A DNA stretch of 61,292 nt from Geochorda sp036562495. Lineage in GTDB: Bacteria > Bacillota > Limnochordia > Limnochordales > Geochordaceae. The stretch covers positions 1-61,292 of the forward strand of contig DATCKA010000061.1 in NCBI GenBank assembly GCA_036562495.1, written 5' to 3'. Position numbers and translations under genes: made by a program. Under the pieces are notes generated by a model that ran no database searches, had not been told where the DNA came from, and was given only the letters and a program-made list of their open reading frames with translations. This document shows positions 16,215 through 24,099 of the stretch, one piece after another (positions within the stretch are counted from its first letter, which is position 1; every line of letters begins with the position of its first letter).

Positions 16215-16251
16215 GACACCCCCGTCGGCAAGCCGCAGGCGGGAGCTGACC

Positions 16252-18924
16252 ATGGGACTCTTGCTGGCGGCGTTGCTGGCGGTCACGCTGCCGGTGAGTC
16301 GCGGTGCGCTGGCCGCGACCGTGACGGGCGACCTGGCCCCCCAGGGGCCGGTGGTCGTAGCCCGGGCGCTGACGGGCCCCATCACGGCCACGCCAGGCTC
16401 GCCGGTCGCACTCCTCGCACGCCTCGGCAACATGGGCTCCGTCCCCCTGGAGCTGGTGCCCTTCGTCGAGATGCCGCCGGGCTGGGAGCTGATAGTGCCC
16501 GCTCCCTCCATCGAGCTCGCCTCCCGTGCCTGGCGCACGACGCTGCTGGCCGTGCGGCCCGGGCCGTCCGTACCGGCCGGGTCGTACGAGGTGGCCGTCA
16601 CGTGGCGAGACGAGGTACGGGGGGCGTCCGCGTCGGTGCGGTTCCGGCTAGCGGTACCGGCCGTCGGGAAGCTGGACGTGGCCGTCCTGGAGTCGCCAGC
16701 CTACGTCGTCGCCGAAAACTACGGGATGCGGTTCGTCGTGCGCAACGCCGGCAACCGGCCCGAGCGAGTCCGCGTACAGGTCAGCGACAACCTGGGGTTC
16801 AAGGCAAGGGTCCACCCCAATGCGCTGCAGCTCGAGCCCGGAGCGTCGGCGGTCGTCACAATCTCGGTGGAGGTGCCGTCCGCGCTCTCCCGCACCGTCT
16901 ACCACCGGGTGGTACTGACAGCCACCAGCGAGGGCGACCCCGGGGTGCGGGCAGAGGCCGGGGCGTCGGTGGAGGTGGTCGCGCGTGCCGCTCCGCTAAG
17001 GGAGGCCTACCGGTGGTTTCCCCTCGTGGCCAGCTGGACGGGCCATGCGACACCGACCGGCCACAGCCTCGGCTGGAGCCTGGCGGGCAGCGGGCGGGTT
17101 GGCCCAACGAGGAGCGGTACGCTGGCCGTAGACGTGTCGACCCAGGGGGCCCGCCTCACCTACCGGCTCGACGGGCTGACCGTGACGGCAGGCCAGCAGC
17201 CGTTCTCGCTGTCGCCACTGACCCGCTTCGGCGAGCGAGGCGACGGCATCGAGGTGCGTGTCCAGGATGACCCCTGGGAGGCGGTGCTGCAGGCCGTGGC
17301 CGGCCCCGACGGCCTGGGGCTGGGAGGCCGGGTGGCCTACGCCGTGGACGGCGCCCATGACGTCTCGCTCCAGGTCGCCACGCGGCCCGAGACGGGGGAT
17401 GCGGTCATGTCGGCGGCCGCCCGCTTCACTCCCTGGCAGCGCCTCTACGTGCAAGCCGAGGTGGGCTGCACCGGTCGGCTCATGGCCGGATGCCTCTCTC
17501 GCGCCCTACGGGCGGACGCCACGCTCGGCCTGGCCCCCTGGAGCCTGTCGGCTCGCTGGGAAGGCCGCGACCCCGGGTACGCAGGGCGGGCGGCAGGGGG
17601 GCACCAGGGCGAGGCCACCGTGGCGGTCGACGTCTCCCCATCGTGGCGCCTCTCGGGCATCGTGCGCCGGTCCCTATCAGGGACGCCGGGCAGCGGCAGC
17701 GCAGCCACGGCAGTGAAGCAGTTGCTGAGACTCAGCGGTCGCCCGGACGGCACCACCAGCTTGGGTCTCGAGATCGGGCGCCGCGAGGAAGCCCACGAGG
17801 CTACCGAGCTCCGCCAGCGGGTGGGTGAGGCACGACTCTACGCCAGCCACCACCTGGACGGAGGAGCGCTGGTGGTTGAGGAGGTCGGCTATACCCGAGG
17901 AGAGGACCTGACCGCCGAAGGGCGCTCGGCCATCTGGGGCTACGGCCTGTCGGCGTACCTGCCCCTCGGCGCTGCCAGCGTGAGCCCCTACCTGCGGGTG
18001 GAGCACCCTGTGGAAGGCAACGGCGACCGCCCGTTTCGCCTGTCGGGGGGTGTGGAGTGGCGGTGGCGACTGCCCCGTTTTGTCTCCATCGCCCTGCAGG
18101 CAGGGTGGAAGGGCGGGCCGCCGGTGGAGCAAACCGCATCCGTCGATCTGCGCCACCAGCCTCCGACCACGGCCGCGCTCCGGCTCACGCTGCAGGCCTC
18201 CCGCACCGCTGACTCCGATTGGTCGTGGGAGCTCAAGGCTGCCTACCAGGCACCGCTGGAGCTGCCGATCGGCAAGCGTCCCGATGTGGGCAGCCTGGAG
18301 GGACGTGTGGTCGACGACGCCGGGGCGCCCGTGCCGGGCGTGGTGGTGCGCCTTGGGACCCTCTCGGCCGTCACCGACCGCGACGGCCGCTTCGACTTCC
18401 CCGCCGTCAGCCCCGGCGTCTACTACTTGACGATGCGCACCACGCCCGTCGAGGGGGAGGTCTTGAGCCAGCCGGCCACGCCCTGGCGGGTCGAGATCGG
18501 GCCGCGCCAGGCGGTGCAGCAGACCTTCCGGCTCGTGAGGCCGGCGGGCGTCCGGGGTCGCGTCGAAGTGGGCCCCGACGGCACGGCTCGGACGCATCCC
18601 GGGGACGTCCCCGCGTCCCTGGCCGCCCCTCCGCCCATCTCCATCGCGGGGATGGTCGTCGAGGCCATCGGTCAGTCGGGCACCCGCACGGTGTTGACGG
18701 CAGCGGATGGCAGCTTCAGCCTGGAGAGGCTCCTCCCCGGCGTCTACCGCCTGCGCCTGAGGCCTGAAGGGCTGCCTCCCCTCTACGTGACGGAGCCCGC
18801 CGAGGTGACCGTCACCCTGTCTGCCGGCGAGCGCCGCGACGTCGTCTTCACCTTGCGGCCCGTCGTGCGGCGGATCGAGGTGTACGAAGGCGGGGAGCTG
18901 CTTCCCGAGGCGCCCGCGCCCTAG
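16252..18924 (+). CDS. Usher-like large exported protein
   Basis: This 890-residue protein has a signal peptide (LLLAALLAVTLPVSRGALA), two NEW3/Ig-like domains (about 25-130 and 135-245; e.g. NAGNRPERVRVQVSDN then LQLEPGASAVVTISVEVP), a 430-residue stretch of alternating strands without globular motifs (about 250-680; LTVTAGQQPFSLSPLTRFGERGDGIEVR resembles usher barrels), and two carboxypeptidase-regulatory-like domains (about 680-745 and 770-870; GVVVRLGTLSAVTDRDGRFDF). Size and order recall an outer-membrane usher: N-terminal domain, barrel, two C-terminal domains. It does not end in Phe. GGGAG six bases upstream fixes the ATG. Usher function is inference from architecture and neighbours; a surface scaffold is the alternative. 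Confidence 0.58.
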   Translation: MGLLLAALLAVTLPVSRGALAATVTGDLAPQGPVVVARALTGPITATPGSPVALLARLGNMGSVPLELVPFVEMPPGWELIVPAPSIELASRAWRTTLLAVRPGPSVPAGSYEVAVTWRDEVRGASASVRFRLAVPAVGKLDVAVLESPAYVVAENYGMRFVVRNAGNRPERVRVQVSDNLGFKARVHPNALQLEPGASAVVTISVEVPSALSRTVYHRVVLTATSEGDPGVRAEAGASVEVVARAAPLREAYRWFPLVASWTGHATPTGHSLGWSLAGSGRVGPTRSGTLAVDVSTQGARLTYRLDGLTVTAGQQPFSLSPLTRFGERGDGIEVRVQDDPWEAVLQAVAGPDGLGLGGRVAYAVDGAHDVSLQVATRPETGDAVMSAAARFTPWQRLYVQAEVGCTGRLMAGCLSRALRADATLGLAPWSLSARWEGRDPGYAGRAAGGHQGEATVAVDVSPSWRLSGIVRRSLSGTPGSGSAATAVKQLLRLSGRPDGTTSLGLEIGRREEAHEATELRQRVGEARLYASHHLDGGALVVEEVGYTRGEDLTAEGRSAIWGYGLSAYLPLGAASVSPYLRVEHPVEGNGDRPFRLSGGVEWRWRLPRFVSIALQAGWKGGPPVEQTASVDLRHQPPTTAALRLTLQASRTADSDWSWELKAAYQAPLELPIGKRPDVGSLEGRVVDDAGAPVPGVVVRLGTLSAVTDRDGRFDFPAVSPGVYYLTMRTTPVEGEVLSQPATPWRVEIGPRQAVQQTFRLVRPAGVRGRVEVGPDGTARTHPGDVPASLAAPPPISIAGMVVEAIGQSGTRTVLTAADGSFSLERLLPGVYRLRLRPEGLPPLYVTEPAEVTVTLSAGERRDVVFTLRPVVRRIEVYEGGELLPEAPAP

Positions 18925-18956
18925 CAAGCCCCCGGGCCGGACGGCGCCTTGGGGCG

Positions 18957-19943
18957 CTACGGATGCTGCGGTCCTCGTCCCTCCCACAGGCCTATCGTCG
19001 CCGGGAGCCGCACCCCCACGCCCGCCGCCACCGCCCGCTCCAGGAGCCGCCGTGCCAGCGCCACGTCCTCCAGGGCCACCCCTTGGGACTCGAAGAGGGT
19101 GATCTCCTCGGGCCCGGCCCGCCCCGGGACCCGGCCAGCCACCACGTCGGCCAGCTCCACCACCCGGTCCCAGGTAAAGCCCGCCCCCTCGGCCCCCACC
19201 AGGTCACCGCACTCGAGCCTAGCCTGATCCAGGTCGTCCACCACGACGCGGTCCGCGGCCAGTACCGTGGCGGGCTCGAGCTCCCGCCGCGCGACGTGAT
19301 TGGAGCCGGCCGCCACGATGCACGTCCCGGGCCCCACGGCGTCGGCCGGCAACACCGGGTCGCGGGCGTTGGTGATGGTCACCACGACGTCGGCCCCCCT
19401 GGCCGCCTCGGCCGCCGAGCCGGCCGGCTCCAGCCTCGTCGCTCCCAGCGCCGGCTGCAGCTCGCGGCAGAAGGCCTCGGCCCGCCCGGGCGTCCGGCAG
19501 AAGACCCGGATCGTCTCCAGCTCCAGCACCGACGCGATGGCCAGGGCCTGGGTCCGGGCCTGGTAGCCGCAGCCGATGAGGGCGGCCACCCGGCTGTCGG
19601 GCCGCGCCATGTAGCGGCACGCGACGCCCGAGGCGGCACCGGTCCGCCACCGCCCCAGCTCGTCGGCCTCGATGGCCGCCAGCGGCTCCCCCGACTCCGA
19701 GTCGAAGAGGAAGACCATGAACCGCGCCCCCTGGCGACCCGTCGTATAGGCCTTGAACCCCATCACGCCCCAGGCGGGGATGGCGGCCGGCATCACGTGC
19801 AGCCACGCGCGCCCTCCCACCCGCTGGCGAGGCCGACCGTGGGCCTGGCCCTCCGCCTTGAGGCGAAAGGCCGCCTCGACCGCCTCAAGGGCGTCGTCCA
19901 CGGTGACGAGGCGCGCGACGTCGGCCTCGCTCAGCCAGATCAC
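18957..19943 (-). CDS. Ornithine cyclodeaminase/mu-crystallin family protein
   Basis: This 328-residue cytosolic enzyme belongs to the OCD/mu-crystallin family. It has WGVMGFKAYTT near the substrate Lys, RTGAASGVACRYMARPDS, and the Rossmann motif ALIGCGYQARTQ. Members deaminate ornithine to proline, reduce cyclic ketimines or oxidise alanine-type amino acids with NAD(P). The GTG start at 19943 overlaps the TGA of the aminotransferase gene (GTGA), so the two are translationally coupled and probably act in one amino-acid pathway. An open frame extends upstream but is antisense to the aminotransferase region and has no homology. Confidence 0.88.
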   Translation of the reverse strand: MIWLSEADVARLVTVDDALEAVEAAFRLKAEGQAHGRPRQRVGGRAWLHVMPAAIPAWGVMGFKAYTTGRQGARFMVFLFDSESGEPLAAIEADELGRWRTGAASGVACRYMARPDSRVAALIGCGYQARTQALAIASVLELETIRVFCRTPGRAEAFCRELQPALGATRLEPAGSAAEAARGADVVVTITNARDPVLPADAVGPGTCIVAAGSNHVARRELEPATVLAADRVVVDDLDQARLECGDLVGAEGAGFTWDRVVELADVVAGRVPGRAGPEEITLFESQGVALEDVALARRLLERAVAAGVGVRLPATIGLWEGRGPQHP

Positions 19944-21142
19944 AGGCGCCCGCCCCGCTCCACCCACTGGCGCATGCGCAGGATGCCCTCGCGCAGTTGC
20001 TCGCGTGAGGCGGCATAGGAGATGCGCACGTACTGCTGATCCTCGTCGGGCGCCGGGGTGCCGAAAGCCGTGCGCGCCAGCACCGCCACCCCCGCCTCCT
20101 CCAGCAGGCGGGACGCGAACGTGCGCGCGTCGGGCGCTCCCACGAGACGACACGCCTCGGTCACGTTGGGGAAGACGTAGAAGGCCCCTGCCGGCACCCC
20201 CACCCGCACCCCCGGCACCTCGTTGAGGAGCCCCACCACGAGGTCCCGGCGAGCGGCAAACTCCGCCACCATCTGCCGCACCGGCTCCTGCGACCCCTCC
20301 AGCGCCGCCACGCCGGCCATCTGGGTGAAGGTGGCGGTGCACGACTCCACGTTGGTCACAAGGCGCGCCACCGCCTCAGCGATGGGCACCGGCATGATGC
20401 CGTAGCCCAGCCGCCACCCGGTCATGGCGTAGGTCTTGGAGAAGCCGTCGAGGATGACGGTGCGCTCCCGCATGCCGGGCAGGGAGGCGATGCTCGAGAA
20501 GGGCCGGTCGAAGACGATGCGGGAGTAGATCTCGTCGGACAGCACCCACAAGTCGTGCTCGATGGCCAGCCGCGCCACCTCCGACAGCACGTCGGGCCCC
20601 AGCACGCCCCCCGTCGGGTTGTGAGGAGAGTTGAGGATCAGCAGGCGCGTGCGGTCGGTGATGCGTGCGGCCAGCTCCTCGGGGTCGAAGGCGAAGCCCC
20701 GCTCCTCCCGCAGGTAGACCGGCACCGGGACGGCGCCCGCCAGGCGGATGGCCGACTCGTAGATGGGAAAGCCGGGGTTGGGGTAGATCACCTCGTCGCC
20801 GGGGTCCACGCAGGCCAGCAGCGTGTAGTAGATGATGGGCTTGGCCCCGGGCGTGACGACCACCTCGTCGGGCGAGAGCGAAAGCCCCCGCATCTGCCCC
20901 GCGTGGCGAGCGATCGCCTCCCTGAGCGGCGCGATCCCCGCCGACGGCGAGTAATGGGTGTAGTTGTCCCGGATGGCGGCGATGCCCGCCTGCTTGATGG
21001 GCTCGGGCGTATCGAAGTCGGGCTCGCCGATGGCGAAGTTGTACACCTTGCGACCGGCTGCCTCCAGGCGCTTGACCTGCGCGAGCACCTCGAAGGCCGT
21101 CTCCGTCCCCACCGCGTTCATCCGCGTCGCCCTTGCCGGCAT
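19940..21142 (-). CDS. Class I PLP-dependent aminotransferase
   Basis: This 400-residue enzyme is of the aspartate-aminotransferase Ib type. It contains GEPDFDTPEPI near the N terminus, NSPHNPTGG (substrate/PLP region), SDEIYSRIVFD (PLP-ring Asp and Tyr) and the Schiff-base lysine in DGFSKTYAMTGWRLGY. The C-terminal YVRISYAASREQLREG carries the carboxylate-binding Arg. The length is typical. Substrate choice among aspartate, alanine or aromatic amino acids is not certain. It is the first gene of a coupled pair with the ornithine-cyclodeaminase-family gene and is divergent from the dehydrogenase gene at 21274. Confidence 0.92.
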   Translation of the reverse strand: MPARATRMNAVGTETAFEVLAQVKRLEAAGRKVYNFAIGEPDFDTPEPIKQAGIAAIRDNYTHYSPSAGIAPLREAIARHAGQMRGLSLSPDEVVVTPGAKPIIYYTLLACVDPGDEVIYPNPGFPIYESAIRLAGAVPVPVYLREERGFAFDPEELAARITDRTRLLILNSPHNPTGGVLGPDVLSEVARLAIEHDLWVLSDEIYSRIVFDRPFSSIASLPGMRERTVILDGFSKTYAMTGWRLGYGIMPVPIAEAVARLVTNVESCTATFTQMAGVAALEGSQEPVRQMVAEFAARRDLVVGLLNEVPGVRVGVPAGAFYVFPNVTEACRLVGAPDARTFASRLLEEAGVAVLARTAFGTPAPDEDQQYVRISYAASREQLREGILRMRQWVERGGRL

Positions 21143-21273
21143 GGAGGCCCTCCCCTTCAGGTCCGCATGCTCACGCCGCGCCCAGTTCGCCCCGGGCCGG
21201 CGCGACTCCTGGGCAGGGATCGGGGTGGGGCCGACAAACCCACTTACCCGACCACGAAGGGGGTGCAGCCGCG

Positions 21274-22320
21274 GTGGCGACGGCGACCATGCAAGCGGTC
21301 CGCTTTCACCGGCACGGGGGTCCCGAGGTGCTGCAGCTGGAGACGGTGCCTGTCCCGGAGCCAGGCCCGGGCCAGGTGCGGATAAGGGTGCGAGCCGTGG
21401 CCCTCAACCATCTGGACCTCTGGAACCGCCGAGGCCTGCCGGGGCGCAAGGTGCCGCTGCCGCGCATCCCGGGAGCCGACGTGGCGGGCGAGATCGACGC
21501 GACGGGTCCGGGGGTGTCCGACCTCCAACCGGGTGCGAGGGTCATCGTCAACCCCGGCATCAGCTGCGGCCGCTGCCAGGCCTGCCTGGAGGGGCGCGAC
21601 AACCTCTGCCCGCACTACGAGGTCCTGGGCAACCGCACCGACGGCGGATACGCCCAGTACGTGGTGGTGCCGGCCGCCAACGTCATCGCCATGCCCGGGC
21701 GGCTCGACTTCGTGGAGGCGGCCGCGGTCCCGCTCGTCTTCCTGACCGCATGGCACATGCTGGTCACCCTGGCCCGGCTGCAGCCGGGCGAGACGGTGCT
21801 GATCTGGGGGGCCGGCAGCGGCGTCGGGTCGGCGGCCATCCAGATCGCCAAGCTCCTGGGCGCGCACGTCATCGCCACGGTGGGCAGCGCCGACAAGGTG
21901 GCAAAAGCCCAGCGCCTGGGTGCCGACGTCGTCCTCGACCACAGCCGCCAAGCCGTCGACGAGGAGGTACGCGCCCTGACCGGCCGGCGCGGGGTCGATG
22001 TCGTCTTCGAGCACGTGGGTCAGGCCACCTGGGAGAAGAGCCTGAAGAGCCTCGCGCACGGCGGCCGCCTGGTCACCTGCGGCGCCACCACGGGGCACGA
22101 GGCGCTCACCGACATCCGCTACGTCTTCGCTCGGCAGCTGCAGATCCTGGGCTCCTACATGGGCAGCAAGGGTGAACTGTTGCGGCTCCTGCCCTTCGTC
22201 GAACAGGGCCGGCTCCAGCCGGTGGTGGACCGGGTGCTGCCCCTGGCGGAGGCCGCCGAGGCACACCGCATCGTGGAGGAGCGCCGCCACTTCGGCAAGG
22301 TGGTGCTGCAGGTCCCCTGA
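21274..22320 (+). CDS. Medium-chain dehydrogenase/reductase with structural zinc only
   Basis: This 348-residue protein is a zinc-type alcohol dehydrogenase or quinone oxidoreductase homologue. The four structural-zinc cysteines are intact (CGRCQACLEGRDNLC), and the cofactor fold has GAGSGVGSAAIQIAK. At the catalytic zinc site the usual Cys and His-Glu are replaced (NHLDLWNR and GADVAGEI), so catalytic zinc is probably missing, as in quinone oxidoreductases. Translation is placed at GTG 21274, ten bases after a GGGGGTG ribosome site; ATG 21289 lacks one. The substrate is unknown. A strong bidirectional hairpin follows the stop. Confidence 0.88.
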   Translation: MATATMQAVRFHRHGGPEVLQLETVPVPEPGPGQVRIRVRAVALNHLDLWNRRGLPGRKVPLPRIPGADVAGEIDATGPGVSDLQPGARVIVNPGISCGRCQACLEGRDNLCPHYEVLGNRTDGGYAQYVVVPAANVIAMPGRLDFVEAAAVPLVFLTAWHMLVTLARLQPGETVLIWGAGSGVGSAAIQIAKLLGAHVIATVGSADKVAKAQRLGADVVLDHSRQAVDEEVRALTGRRGVDVVFEHVGQATWEKSLKSLAHGGRLVTCGATTGHEALTDIRYVFARQLQILGSYMGSKGELLRLLPFVEQGRLQPVVDRVLPLAEAAEAHRIVEERRHFGKVVLQVP

Positions 22321-22325
22321 CGGCG

Positions 22326-22351
22326 GGGGGGCGGCTCCGGAGCCGCCCCCC
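22326..22351. terminator. Bidirectional hairpin between convergent genes
   Basis: A 26-bp perfect palindrome (GGGGGGCGGCTCC followed by its complement) lies between two convergent stop codons, six bases after one and two before the other. It can fold in either transcript and probably terminates both, although no long T-run is present. Confidence 0.65.
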
Positions 22352-22353
22352 TC

Positions 22354-23301
22354 TCAAAGCGGCCAGCGGGACGGCAGCTCCAGCATGCCTGCCTCGCCCG
22401 GCGCCACCACTGGGTTGACCAGCCGTCCGATGCGCTCGATCTCGACCTCCACCTGGTCGCCCGGCTGCAGGAAGACCTGGGGCGTGCGGAAGACCCCGAC
22501 GCCGTGCGGCGTGCCGGTGGCGATGAGGTCGCCGGGCAAGAGCGTGATGCCCCGGGTGATGAAGGCCAGCAGCTCCCGCACCGGGAAGATCATCTCGGCC
22601 GTCGTCGAATCCTGGTAGGTGACCCCGTTGACCCGGCAGGCGATGCGCAGGGCCTGGGGATCGGGGATCTCGTCGGCCGTGGCGACCCACGGGCCCACGG
22701 GTGCGAAGGTGTCCTGCGACTTGCCCCGTCCCCACTGCCCGTCGCCCTTCTGGAAGTCGCGGGCCGTCACGTCGTTGAACGTGGTGTAGCCGAAGACCGC
22801 CTCCAGGGCCGTCTCCGCCGCCAGTCCCTTGCAGCGCCGGCCCACGATGACCGCCAGCTCCGCCTCGAAGTCGACCTGGTTGCTGCCCTCGGGCAGGGCG
22901 ATGGGGCGACGATGGGCATTGAGGGCGTTGGGCCACTTGGGGAAGAGCACCGGCTGGCGCGGCGGCTCCACGTGCTGCTCCCGGCAGTGATCCCAGTAGT
23001 TGAGCCCGATGGCGATCATCTTGGAGGGCACCAGCGGGGGCAACCAGACGATGGAGGGGGCGTCCACTTCGAGGAGTTCGTCGTGCTGGCCGGCGCGGGC
23101 GGCCTCCACCAGCCGACGCACCGCCTCCATGGGGCCCGGGTCGCCTGCGGCGAAGGCGTCGACCAGCCGCCTCAGGCTGAGGGGCAGGCCCTCACCGCTC
23201 CAGCGCGGCAGACGGGCGGCCCTCGTCACGTCCACCATGTAGCCATCGACTCGCACCACGAGGTGGGCTTCGTCACCGCGAAGGATGGTTGCCAGGTGCA
23301 C
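22354..23301 (-). CDS. Fumarylacetoacetate hydrolase family protein
   Basis: This 315-residue enzyme has the FAH-family C-terminal domain: MIAIGLNYWDHCREQ, the metal-binding QVDFEAELAVIVG (E-x-E plus a later Asp in YTTFNDVTARDFQ), and LLPGDLIATGTPHGVG. The family includes C-C bond hydrolases, decarboxylases and 2-keto-3-deoxy acid dehydratases. The first 70 residues match the usual N-terminal lid domain. It is the last of a minus-strand series beginning with ilvD and cofE, 15 bp after cofE. Substrate is unknown; the family is sure. Confidence 0.92.
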   Translation of the reverse strand: MHLATILRGDEAHLVVRVDGYMVDVTRAARLPRWSGEGLPLSLRRLVDAFAAGDPGPMEAVRRLVEAARAGQHDELLEVDAPSIVWLPPLVPSKMIAIGLNYWDHCREQHVEPPRQPVLFPKWPNALNAHRRPIALPEGSNQVDFEAELAVIVGRRCKGLAAETALEAVFGYTTFNDVTARDFQKGDGQWGRGKSQDTFAPVGPWVATADEIPDPQALRIACRVNGVTYQDSTTAEMIFPVRELLAFITRGITLLPGDLIATGTPHGVGVFRTPQVFLQPGDQVEVEIERIGRLVNPVVAPGEAGMLELPSRWPL

Positions 23302-23316
23302 GGGCTCCCGCTCCCC

Positions 23317-24099
23317 TCACGAGAAGAGATCCCGGTCGGCAGGCCGCACCAGCCTGGCCGCCGTCGCCTCGGCCTCCCCCGCGATCTGGATGGCCTGGCG
23401 GGCATCGAAGAAGCCCCGGACCACCACCGCCGGTATCCCCTCGTCTGCCTGACCCATCACCAGCGTGGCAGCCGAGGCCAACTCGTCTGCCACGGCCTCC
23501 AGGGTGCTGCGCAGGGTGTAGCCAAACAGATCCTGCCTGCCCACTTCGGAGAGGACCGGCCCCATGCCTGCTATCCCGATGCAGACACCGACGGCCCCCT
23601 CCCGGAAAGGGCGGCCGTGGCTGTCCGCGATGATGACGGCAGGGGCCACTCCTGTCTTGCGGTAGAGGTCGTAGCGCAACCGTCGTGCGCTCTCGTCGGG
23701 ATCTTGCGGGAGCAGCAGGACTGTCTCGCCCTCGCCGCCGGCGTTGGAGCGGTCGATGCCGGCGTTGGCACAGACGAAGCCCAGCCGGTGCCGAGCGATG
23801 ACGAGCCCGGGGCGCACCCGCACGATGGCCTGCGACTCCCGCAGGATCAGTTCGCAAAGCCGGGGGTCCTTGCCCGACTCGGCCGCCAGCGAACGGGCGG
23901 CGGGTGAGGGCTCCACGTCCTCGAGGGCGACCAGCCGCCCCTCGGCTCGGGAGACGATCTTATGGGCGACCACCACCACGTCGCCCTGGCGCAGCTGCAG
24001 CCCCTGCTCTCGCAGGGCGCTGGCCACCAGGTCGGCGATGTCGTCGCCCGGCTGGACGACCGGCATGCCCAGCACGGGATAGAGGTGCAGCCCCGTCAA
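23317..24099 (-). CDS. cofE: Coenzyme F420-0:L-glutamate ligase
   Basis: This 260-residue protein matches CofE, which adds gamma-linked glutamate to F420-0 using GTP and divalent metal. Diagnostic blocks are PVVQPGDDIADLV, GDVVVVAHKIVSRAEGR, ESQAIVRVRPGLVIARHRLGFVCANAGIDRSN, LLPQDPDESARRLR and AVIIADSHGRPFREGAVGVCIGIAGM. The length fits the stand-alone enzyme (about 250) without the FbiB C-terminal domain. The start is a TTG at 24099 overlapping the TGA of ilvD (TTGA). No other F420 biosynthesis gene (cofC, cofD, cofG, cofH) is in the window. Its place behind ilvD looks opportunistic. Confidence 0.9.
   Translation of the reverse strand: MTGLHLYPVLGMPVVQPGDDIADLVASALREQGLQLRQGDVVVVAHKIVSRAEGRLVALEDVEPSPAARSLAAESGKDPRLCELILRESQAIVRVRPGLVIARHRLGFVCANAGIDRSNAGGEGETVLLLPQDPDESARRLRYDLYRKTGVAPAVIIADSHGRPFREGAVGVCIGIAGMGPVLSEVGRQDLFGYTLRSTLEAVADELASAATLVMGQADEGIPAVVVRGFFDARQAIQIAGEAEATAARLVRPADRDLFS

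Noticed and set aside
22326..22351. A protein-binding operator
   Set aside because: The palindrome lies between two convergent stop codons, where a shared terminator is the simpler explanation.
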